NCBI RefSeq assembly: GCF_002214465.1
Contig: NZ_CP015101.1
Coordinates: 1,619,013 to 1,683,012, forward strand
Length of the DNA: 64,000 nucleotides
Direction: 5' to 3'
From: Thermococcus barossii
GTDB lineage: Archaea; Methanobacteriota_B; Thermococci; Thermococcales; Thermococcaceae
How positions within the stretch are numbered: position 1 is the stretch's first letter; each line of letters begins with the position of its first letter. Below the pieces are notes generated by a model. It searched no databases. It saw only the letters and a list, made by a program, of their open reading frames with translations, and was not told where the DNA came from. Of the stretch, positions 28,978 to 36,572 are shown piece by piece. The position numbers and the translations under genes were made by a program.

Positions 28978-31900
28978 ATGACCGATACTCACTCACAACT
29001 AAGAACAGTTTATCACAAAATTATAAAGGCCGAAGTCGATAAGTACAACAACATCAAGAGCCTCAAGAACCTCTTCCTTGAAAGAGAGGAAATCGAAAAT
29101 GTCGCTGGCAATCAGGATATTCTAAATGAGCTTATAAAAAGAGGTTATATTCTAGAGTTCACAGTCGATGGCCGGAAACTCTACCGCTCACTCCACATGG
29201 ACATAGCCTCAAGGGCAGCCTACGGTGTTAAGCCCTACCGGGGTGCGAGCGGAAGGGTAATGGAAAAAGACATTATGTACAAAGAAGAACCTATACTACC
29301 AAGAGATTACGTGAAGTTTCTAGACAATGCCAATGAACAATACAAAGAGTTAAGGAAGAAAGTTAAGGATATCCTGAAGGAAGAGAAGCTCGTTGAAGCC
29401 TTTTTCAAAGGACTCCACGATTCTGGCATAAGAGGTCTCACCGCCTACCAATTCGAGAGCATAATGAAAATACTAACGTCAGATAAAAGGTTCTTCCTCG
29501 TCTCAGCACCCACTGGTTTCGGCAAGACCTATGTCTACCTCCTTGTCGTCCTAATAGACGTACTAAAGCAGGTTTCGGGGAACAAGAAAGGTGTCAAGGC
29601 AGTTCTCTTTTATCCCAGAAAGTCCCTAGAAGCAGACCAGATGTCAGACATTATCAAAGTTCTCGACAACGTGAACAGATATCTCGACAAGAAGATAAGG
29701 GTTGGGATATATGATGGGAGCACACCAGAAGACACAAAAGATATCACTGAAAGACAGGAATTCCGGGGAATTGCTCTTAACATCCCTGGAAAACTCGAAA
29801 GGCTCTACCTCAGCTCAGAGGGCGGAAAAGTCATCGTTGAGTCTGATTCAGGTAGAAAGTTTGATTGGATACTATCTACAAAAAAGGATATGCGGGAGAA
29901 CCCACCCGATGTACTTATCACCAACCTCTGGAGCTATGCCCACGCCCTCACAAACCCAAAAAGGTGGGAAAAGAAGTACATAAACCCTGAAACCGCTTGG
30001 TTCGTCTTCGACGAGGTTCACGTTTATCGGGAGAATATGGCTGGCGTCCTGCGCTACCTGCTCAAGATGCTCTCGACTGACGTGAGCCAAAACGCAAAGT
30101 TCATACTTTCCTCGGCTACTATACCAAAGAGCAGAGAGTTCCTAAGGGATCTTGGAGTAAACGGTTATTTGGACTTAACTTTCAGGAAGGAAGAATACAA
30201 CAAGTACGCGAACGGCACTAAGCTCAACCTCTATCTCATGCTAGCCCTGAGACCAGACTCCTCTTGGGAAACCTTTGCTCACGAGCTAGGCCTCTTCCTA
30301 GGAGCGATAGGGACACTAAGAGGCAACTCACCTCAGTCGATAATCTTCGTTGATTCGATCAGGGAGATAGAGCGCATAAGAAACCAGCTCGAAGTCGCAT
30401 CGAGAAGGGGAAAGATAAGGAGTCACTTCTTTAACAATAATGGTACGCAGGTTGAAGAGATCGATCCATACAGCCTGGTTCCCTATGCAAAGGGCGCTTT
30501 ATCACCTTCGAACATCGATATCCTCGAGAATAAAGTCCTTGAAAACATTGACTACCACTACGCGGACAGAGCTGACAGACACAGGGTAGAAGAAAGGCTC
30601 AAGAACGGGAATGTTAGTGTCGTCTATGCGACTTCAACTCTCGAGCTCGGTGTCAACTACAATAAGGTCTCAGTTGTCGTTAACCTTGGAATCCCCCGCT
30701 CTGTGGAAAGCATCGTTCAGAGAATGGGCAGGGCGGGGAGAGATTTAGAAAGCACTCTCAATACCGCCCTCGGCATAGTGATTGTCCGGCCAACACCTAT
30801 GGAGTACTACTACGCCTACAAAGGACTTGACTATATCATAAACTTCGAAAATAGCAAAGGCATTCCCATCTCCTATAACAATCATTTTGCCATCCTCTTT
30901 TCAGCCCTGCTGCGCACCATGCTCCTTGGAGCCAAAAGCGGCAGAGGATACTATGTCAGGAACCCAAAATTCGAGGAAGTTCTTGAGCTCGCAATGAGGA
31001 TATGGGAAGAATATATCCAAAACAGAGACGAGATACTCAAGGGACTTGAGCTACCTGTTGACTCCAAAATGCAGATAGAAGAACTTATAGGAAACCTTAT
31101 GGAGACTCTCAACAAACTTCCAGTCAAAAGTGTGGAGTCAAGGTGCCTAGCTAGCAAGAGACTCTCAGAGCTCTTGGAGGGAATTTCCCGTACCCATGAA
31201 AAGATTGAAAACTTAGAAGAGCTCCTTGATGAGTTGGAGAGACTCATCTGGAGAGTAATAGAAGAAAACCCGGAGTTAGATAACAGTAAGGTCTACAAAG
31301 AAACTATCGATAAGTTCTGGAGGACCCTTGAAGAAGCAAGAAAAACTATCAATGAGTGGAAGAAACTCCAAAAGGAAATAGACGAGGAGAGGGTTGACCT
31401 CATAAGGGCGTCGGAAAAGGCGAACGAGCTGCTAACGGAACGTCTTGAACATCTCCTCATCAAGCTAAGAAACCGTGCCAACGAATTACGCAAAGCCGCA
31501 GAGAATCTAAAAGGAAGAAACTATGAGAGAGTTAAGAAACTCAAAGAGCGGAGATCTGAACTGGACGAACTAAAGGAGTATCTCAACAAGCTCAGACGAG
31601 AACGGATAGAAAAGGTTCTCGATGAACTGAGCGGAACTCAGGAGCAGCCCATAGCACCATTTGTCTGCGAGACAATAAAGTATCTACGAGATCTCGCCGC
31701 AGATTCAGACGTCGTTAATGGCCTCAATGTTGTAGAGGTTCTTCTGGGCATAAAGTTCCTTGGGAATGAGTTCCTTGATAAGAAGGTCAATACCGGAATC
31801 TGGATTCCAGAAGAGCTTAGAACAGGCCACGACGGGAGGCTTAAGTACAAGTACAAGAACCTGAAGGAATACTCGTTTTCTTCGGTGGTTTATAGGGTAC

Positions 31901-34026
31901 CCCCCTTCGAGCTAGGTACAATACCCTGGGAATCCCCAGAACAGAAGGAAATAACCGACATTATCGGCGGAAGATATGCGTGGCTACTCTATCCTGAGGA
32001 TGGTATCAGAATAATCAGCAGCAAGAGGGACAAATACCTTGAGAGTATAATGAAAACATACCGCTTAGGAGCAGGAACCTCAGAGCACTTCGGCAGCTTT
32101 TACGACGTGAGCAGGATAGACTTCATAGACTTGCTCACCTTAAGTTCCCCAGTACTCATCAAGATTACTATCCCGGACGAGAGAAAGGAGCTATACATAA
32201 AGTACGGCTCGTGGAAAGTAAGGGATGTCAAGTCCATAAACGAGCTCGTCAGGTCACTCCACAGAGAGGAGAACAACACTAAGAAACAAGGCCTCAAGAA
32301 GAGAGTGATAACGGGGCTAAACAACCTCAAGACTCTTTATTCTCAGAAACAACCAAATGATGGTGCCGGAATAAAGTTCAACTATATTCGCTACTGCGAG
32401 TTGGGGAGAGTCATTTCGACCGATCCCTTCGACTTTGACTGTCCGGTAAGAAGGCTAAAAAAGTATGAGGAGAGGTGTCCCTACGAGAGTGTAGACAATA
32501 ATGGCAAGTGCCGCTACTGGATAACCAACAAGAGAAGAACTTTCCCGAAGGTCTATCTTAAAAGGCACGTAAAGCTTCCGAAGACGCTTGAGAACCGGAT
32601 CAGCTCAATGCTAAGTGGAGTTGTCTCAATGATCCCAGTACCATACTACGAGCTCTCAGAGACTCCAGCACACTTTATCTACGACACTGTCTCCATCTAC
32701 GTACCGATCAGTCCAATTGAGTCCGTAGAGAGAAGTTTTAGGGTGTATCCAATAGGCTACGACGCTATCACCTCAATGATAGCCCTTAGCTTTAACCCCA
32801 AGTTCTTAGAGACTATAATTCGCTGGATCTACGCGAACGACCAAGAGACACTGGAAGTTATGGCCTACAAGTACTACATCTATAGGGTCGTCAAGCAAAA
32901 AGGCCTATTCGGCATCGACGTATCATCTCTTGGAGACATCAAAGACATGAAGGAGAAACTCAAAAAGGTTAAGTGGTGGGACTTCAATGAAAACAGGGAA
33001 GAAATCGGGAAGTTCCTCCAGTTCTCACTTAAAGTCCTACTCCACTCGCTCGCCCACAGGTTCATCGTTTATCTCACCAACACATACGGCTTCGACGAGA
33101 GTAAACTTACTTACTCAATAAATGAGAACGAGGGAAGGGTCTACATCGTCGAGAACTCAAAGAATGATGGTATCGGCATAGTAGAGACCTTCTCAAGCGA
33201 GATAAGGACACGTGGCGAAGCCATAGTCTTCGTTGAATTCCTACGGGACATGGTCAAGTTCTTCAAGAGACACGACGAGAGAGTTAGGAGAGAGATGCTG
33301 ACTTTCTCAATCGAAGCAGAGAAAGAGATACTCAGTAGTCCAGAGAGTCAGGAGCTCTTGAGAAAAGTCGAAGAAAAGCTCAACAAGGAACTGAAAGATA
33401 ACGAGATAGACCCCAAGAAGATGGACTACATAACATATAGGTTCCTGCTCAAGGATGTCCTCAACGAGCGAGAAGGGGAGCTCATAGGGAACGTGCTCGA
33501 TTACACCCAAACTCCCCACATATGCTACGATGGATGCAACCTCTGTCTCTACTTCGGCAGGGACTGTACTGAGGCGACCACGCAGCAGTATACCCTCTCC
33601 AAGCGCCTTCTCGTTAGGTTTGCCGAGGCTATCCTTGGAGGATGCATAACGTTTGACACCATAAGGGGATTCGAACATCTCCTGAAGGGTTTCACCGAAG
33701 GGGCGAAGACTGTCTACATGAACGTCGCCTTTGTGGATGATGAAGGAATCAGGCTCCTGAAGGAAATCCAGTCAAGCGGCGCCAAGGTTAGGATAAACAC
33801 CAGAGGTAATGATAGGAAACCACAGATAATCAAGGAGCTGAAGAAAGAGCTCGGAAGTGAGAACGTGAAGAAAATCGAAGTGCCTGACCACAAGAAGGTT
33901 TATCAGATTGAATATAAAGGGGGCATAATACAGAGCCTAATAATATCCGGCTCACCAAACCTCCTACGGAGCAGCCTCAGGGAGAACAGGGAGAACGTGA
34001 CAATAGTATTCCACGTAGGGGGATGA
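28978..34026 (+). CDS. Giant DEAD/DEAH helicase with DUF1998-like and PLD-like C-terminal regions
   Basis: 1682 residues. Superfamily 2 helicase motifs are APTGFGKT (about 177), FDEVH (about 344), SSATIP (about 378), STLELGVNY (about 553) and QRMGRAGR (about 581). Residues 690-890 are long charged coiled coil. A cysteine cluster lies at about 1140-1175. Residues 1350-1530 (LLHSLAHRF, VYIVENSKNDGIGIVE, CYDGCNLCLYFGRDC) have the pattern of a DUF1998 region with its zinc cysteines. The last 140 residues end in DHKKVYQIE and ISGSPNL, a degenerate HxK...GSxN phospholipase D motif. DruE (Druantia) and the DrmA/DrmB/DrmC set (DISARM) are the nearest known models. GGTGAT precedes the ATG. Domain names beyond the helicase are inference. 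Confidence 0.8.
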   Translation: MTDTHSQLRTVYHKIIKAEVDKYNNIKSLKNLFLEREEIENVAGNQDILNELIKRGYILEFTVDGRKLYRSLHMDIASRAAYGVKPYRGASGRVMEKDIMYKEEPILPRDYVKFLDNANEQYKELRKKVKDILKEEKLVEAFFKGLHDSGIRGLTAYQFESIMKILTSDKRFFLVSAPTGFGKTYVYLLVVLIDVLKQVSGNKKGVKAVLFYPRKSLEADQMSDIIKVLDNVNRYLDKKIRVGIYDGSTPEDTKDITERQEFRGIALNIPGKLERLYLSSEGGKVIVESDSGRKFDWILSTKKDMRENPPDVLITNLWSYAHALTNPKRWEKKYINPETAWFVFDEVHVYRENMAGVLRYLLKMLSTDVSQNAKFILSSATIPKSREFLRDLGVNGYLDLTFRKEEYNKYANGTKLNLYLMLALRPDSSWETFAHELGLFLGAIGTLRGNSPQSIIFVDSIREIERIRNQLEVASRRGKIRSHFFNNNGTQVEEIDPYSLVPYAKGALSPSNIDILENKVLENIDYHYADRADRHRVEERLKNGNVSVVYATSTLELGVNYNKVSVVVNLGIPRSVESIVQRMGRAGRDLESTLNTALGIVIVRPTPMEYYYAYKGLDYIINFENSKGIPISYNNHFAILFSALLRTMLLGAKSGRGYYVRNPKFEEVLELAMRIWEEYIQNRDEILKGLELPVDSKMQIEELIGNLMETLNKLPVKSVESRCLASKRLSELLEGISRTHEKIENLEELLDELERLIWRVIEENPELDNSKVYKETIDKFWRTLEEARKTINEWKKLQKEIDEERVDLIRASEKANELLTERLEHLLIKLRNRANELRKAAENLKGRNYERVKKLKERRSELDELKEYLNKLRRERIEKVLDELSGTQEQPIAPFVCETIKYLRDLAADSDVVNGLNVVEVLLGIKFLGNEFLDKKVNTGIWIPEELRTGHDGRLKYKYKNLKEYSFSSVVYRVPPFELGTIPWESPEQKEITDIIGGRYAWLLYPEDGIRIISSKRDKYLESIMKTYRLGAGTSEHFGSFYDVSRIDFIDLLTLSSPVLIKITIPDERKELYIKYGSWKVRDVKSINELVRSLHREENNTKKQGLKKRVITGLNNLKTLYSQKQPNDGAGIKFNYIRYCELGRVISTDPFDFDCPVRRLKKYEERCPYESVDNNGKCRYWITNKRRTFPKVYLKRHVKLPKTLENRISSMLSGVVSMIPVPYYELSETPAHFIYDTVSIYVPISPIESVERSFRVYPIGYDAITSMIALSFNPKFLETIIRWIYANDQETLEVMAYKYYIYRVVKQKGLFGIDVSSLGDIKDMKEKLKKVKWWDFNENREEIGKFLQFSLKVLLHSLAHRFIVYLTNTYGFDESKLTYSINENEGRVYIVENSKNDGIGIVETFSSEIRTRGEAIVFVEFLRDMVKFFKRHDERVRREMLTFSIEAEKEILSSPESQELLRKVEEKLNKELKDNEIDPKKMDYITYRFLLKDVLNEREGELIGNVLDYTQTPHICYDGCNLCLYFGRDCTEATTQQYTLSKRLLVRFAEAILGGCITFDTIRGFEHLLKGFTEGAKTVYMNVAFVDDEGIRLLKEIQSSGAKVRINTRGNDRKPQIIKELKKELGSENVKKIEVPDHKKVYQIEYKGGIIQSLIISGSPNLLRSSLRENRENVTIVFHVGG

Positions 34027-34032
34027 AAAGGA

Positions 34033-35247
34033 ATGAAATTGCCAAAGGCCCAGCTCTTGACTGTTCCGCTCGTTTTTCCATTTACACTCTTTGAGAAGCT
34101 TAAGACAGTGGTTTTAAGGAAGGGCAAGATTCCAAAGCCCATAGTTACTGGACTGAACTCCTACTTCGTCTATCTGCCAGAAATAAGCGTCGGACTCGCT
34201 CTTGACGTCAAGTCAGAGAATCTAAACAGAAAACTGTTCAATTATTTTGTCAACTACTCTGGACTAAGGTACGCTAGAGATTCCGAAAACATCTCCCTTA
34301 TGAAGATGATTCCTCACCATTATAACCAGAACGAACACAGGATAGTCAGCTACGGTGTGCTTGACTTTGTTAACATCCCAAGAAAGGAGTATATTCGCTT
34401 CTTTAATGTCCTCTACGAAGACATGGCAATGTCCCCATCACACATAGTAGGGGATAGAATCGACCATCCCACGAGGTGGGCAAGGTTTGAGATCAATGTT
34501 CCCGGGATGCATCTTGAGTACAAATTTGTTATGAATTCTGGGATTGTGTACATCGATGATATCAACGAAGAACTCCAGTATGAGCCATTGACAAGAAGAG
34601 AGTTATACAGATTCAAGGCTACGTTTGTAAGTCCTATGCCAACTGGAAAGGTCTGGGTGAATGAAGTCAACCTGTACACCAAAAACGAGCCGGAGAAAGT
34701 CATCGGCGATATGATTCCAGGCTACCTGAACGCAGTAATCCTCAGTTTTACTGAGATAAACTACAAGGGAAGAAAGAGACACAACGTCAATCTCTTGGAC
34801 GAATCTATGGTGACTCCCTTAGAGACCTCGGATGTCTTACGGCAACTCGTACATTACTATACCGAGAATGTCAGGGCACCTATAATGAGAGCCAAAATAC
34901 CTAATCAAGTCGTAGAAAGGATTCTCGAAAAGTTCAGCAGATACATGGGTAGAAGGTTTACCGTTGAGACTCCAGCTTTTTCGGAGCTTGGAATGAGGGT
35001 AACAAAGACAAGTCGAGATGTCCTTGTGGAGCTGCTGAACCCAACCTATTACTATCTCCTTATCAAAGAGATCCCCAAGACTGTGATAAGTCTAGATGAC
35101 CTCTATCTCACAGTTGAGGAAGTGGCCTCAAACCCATCCCATCATATTGAGATAACACAGGCCATTGCGAAGAACAGCACTGTGACTCATGCCAAAGAGG
35201 TCAATGTCAAATGGGCCCTCAAAGCACACATGCCACAAAAATTGTAG
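34033..35247 (+). CDS. Unknown protein partner of the giant helicase
   Basis: 404 residues beginning 6 bp after the helicase stop, so surely cotranscribed. It has no signal peptide, membrane helix, cysteine cluster or nucleotide-binding motif that I can see. It is basic, rich in aromatic residues and beta-strand-like segments (FVYLPEISVGLALDV, RWARFEINVPGMHLEYKF, YLNAVILSFTEINY). A helical stretch near residue 270 (SDVLRQLVHYYTENVRAP) follows. I do not recognise a family. Its position makes it the second effector or specificity component of the putative defence system. Confidence 0.75.
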   Translation: MKLPKAQLLTVPLVFPFTLFEKLKTVVLRKGKIPKPIVTGLNSYFVYLPEISVGLALDVKSENLNRKLFNYFVNYSGLRYARDSENISLMKMIPHHYNQNEHRIVSYGVLDFVNIPRKEYIRFFNVLYEDMAMSPSHIVGDRIDHPTRWARFEINVPGMHLEYKFVMNSGIVYIDDINEELQYEPLTRRELYRFKATFVSPMPTGKVWVNEVNLYTKNEPEKVIGDMIPGYLNAVILSFTEINYKGRKRHNVNLLDESMVTPLETSDVLRQLVHYYTENVRAPIMRAKIPNQVVERILEKFSRYMGRRFTVETPAFSELGMRVTKTSRDVLVELLNPTYYYLLIKEIPKTVISLDDLYLTVEEVASNPSHHIEITQAIAKNSTVTHAKEVNVKWALKAHMPQKL

Positions 35248-35569
35248 GCCTTATGGAATCCCAAAGGTGAGACCCACAGTTGAACACTCCCATTCTTCAC
35301 TCACCGGTAGTAATCAACTTTCCCATCAAAAAAGACTTCCAAAGAGCCTGTAAAGTGTCCTTGTCACCACGCTGCCTTTGATGTAGCATGAGAACGTTCC
35401 ATTAAAATGATCGAAGAGGCTATCACTCAAAGAATCCATGCAACATTGACTTTATAGTGTGTAGTTTACCTAATCTCGCTCAAGGTTTGAAAGTCAAAGA
35501 CAAGTTCACAAGATCCACATGCATATTCGAAGAAATCAAGGACTCTCAAGCGAGAAGCAAGGAATTGAA
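35248..35569. other. Intergenic stretch between the island and tRNA-Gln
   Basis: About 320 bp with no convincing ORF, RNA or repeat. It is AT-rich like the island, and short TTTATAG-like elements occur. It probably marks the right edge of the inserted segment. Confidence 0.5.
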
Positions 35570-35645
35570 TGGTAGCCCCGCCGGGATTCGAACCCGGGTC
35601 GCGGGATCCAAAGTCCCGCATGCTTGGCCGCTACACCACGGGGCT
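35570..35645 (-). tRNA. trnQ: tRNA-Gln (anticodon TTG)
   Basis: On the minus strand, acceptor AGCCCCG (starting 35645) pairs with CGGGGCT, followed by discriminator A and an encoded CCA ending at 35570. The T-arm is CCGGG-TTCGAAT-CCCGG. The anticodon stem CGGGA/TCCCG encloses CTTTGGA, which gives anticodon TTG for the codon CAA. A TATA box (GGTTTATAAGC, 35667-35677) lies about 25 bp upstream. The tRNA borders the accessory island at 27.5-35.3 kb. Confidence 0.95.
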
Positions 35646-35666
35646 GCCTGATAGGAAAAGCTAAGA

Positions 35667-35677
35667 AGGAGCTTATA
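35667..35677 (-). promoter_or_regulatory. TATA box of tRNA-Gln
   Basis: GGTTTATAAGC on the minus strand, about 22-32 bp upstream of the tRNA 5' end. Confidence 0.6.
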
Positions 35678-35717
35678 AACCTTAAGTCCACAGGTAGATC
35701 AACACCCCCATTCCAAT

Positions 35718-35842
35718 CTATGCTTCCCACGCTTTGATTGGCGTACAATTGTACTCTGTCCCTTCCAAGATTGCACACTCCTGTTTCTCACCGTTGGAAT
35801 AGAGGCAAACTTCTTGATCAAGCTTTGCTTGCGCAAAGCTTG
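35718..35842 (-). pseudogene. Possible C-terminal gene fragment
   Basis: An open frame on the minus strand reads SFAQAKLDQEVCLYSNGEKQ, then ECAILEGTEYNCTPIKAWEA and a stop at 35718. It looks protein-like, with three cysteines, but has no start of its own: the frame upstream runs antiparallel to nothing sensible and out of phase with the adjacent gene. It may be the tail of a lost gene. I do not recognise the family. Confidence 0.3.
35820..35841. repeat. Perfect 9-bp hairpin after the 35843 gene
   Basis: AAGCTTTGC, loop TTGC, GCAAAGCTT. It lies directly behind the stop codon of the minus-strand zinc-ribbon gene. A U-tract does not follow on that strand, so a terminator role is uncertain. Confidence 0.5.
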
Positions 35843-36529
35843 CTAAAACGCGAACTCCTCCACGCTGAACTCCTCGATGACCCTCTCGAAGTCGTGCTCC
35901 GGCGCGTAGGTGAACCCGCAGGAGGAACACTTCAGGACGCCGTTCTCCTCATGGAGCGGGGAAAAGCAGACCGGACAGCGGTACTCCTCGCGGCTCAGCC
36001 CCTCGTACACCTCGTCCTTCATGACGAGCAGGTTCAGCTCGCTCTCCCAGTCCTCGTGGAGCATGCCCCAGTAAGGAACCTCGACCGGGTAAAAGTCCTC
36101 AAGGATGAGCGCTTTAATCCCGATGCCCTTAACACCCGGCGGGAGCTTCCCAGTGGGCTCGATGCTGACAACGTACTGGTCGTAGAATTCTATGTGTTCC
36201 GTTCTAACCGTCAAGCCCCGTGAAAGCCTCGAACGCAAGGGGATTATCTGAAGGAATAGGTTCTCCCTCTCCATATCCCAGCTCGCGCTTATTGAGACGC
36301 TCCCCTTGGTAAAGAACTGGGTGATATAGCGGTCGTCACGCTCTTCCCCGGCGAGAGAAAAGCCGAGCTTACCCATGGCCCTGCTCAGGAAGTTGGGCCG
36401 CGGAAGCCTGCGGTAGTTGATCAAATACTCCCCTATCCATCCGGCCAAAGGCATGGAGTAGCCGATGAAGACCTGCCTTTGAACCCTGAGGTACGCGACG
36501 CTGGGGAGCAGTTTAAATTGATTCAACAT
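35843..36529 (-). CDS. Zinc-ribbon protein of unknown function
   Basis: 228 residues from ATG 36529. Residues 1-175 form a globular domain with no family I can name (MLNQFKLLPSVAYLRVQRQV, AGWIGEYLINYRRLPRP). The C-terminus has a rubredoxin-like zinc ribbon, CPVCFSPLHEENGVLKCSSC, then an acidic end. TATA-like ATCATATATATC at about 36555-36566 places the transcript start almost at the ATG, so translation is probably leaderless and the in-frame extension to 36583 is rejected. It follows the DNA polymerase D large-subunit gene. Confidence 0.75.
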   Translation of the reverse strand: MLNQFKLLPSVAYLRVQRQVFIGYSMPLAGWIGEYLINYRRLPRPNFLSRAMGKLGFSLAGEERDDRYITQFFTKGSVSISASWDMERENLFLQIIPLRSRLSRGLTVRTEHIEFYDQYVVSIEPTGKLPPGVKGIGIKALILEDFYPVEVPYWGMLHEDWESELNLLVMKDEVYEGLSREEYRCPVCFSPLHEENGVLKCSSCGFTYAPEHDFERVIEEFSVEEFAF

Positions 36530-36572
36530 CAAAGAAAGAGGGGCATAATGATATATATGATTAACGGAAAAG

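Noticed and set aside
35457-35651. 64-codon ORF across tRNA-Gln
   Set aside because: The DNA is a clear tRNA; the frame is accidental.
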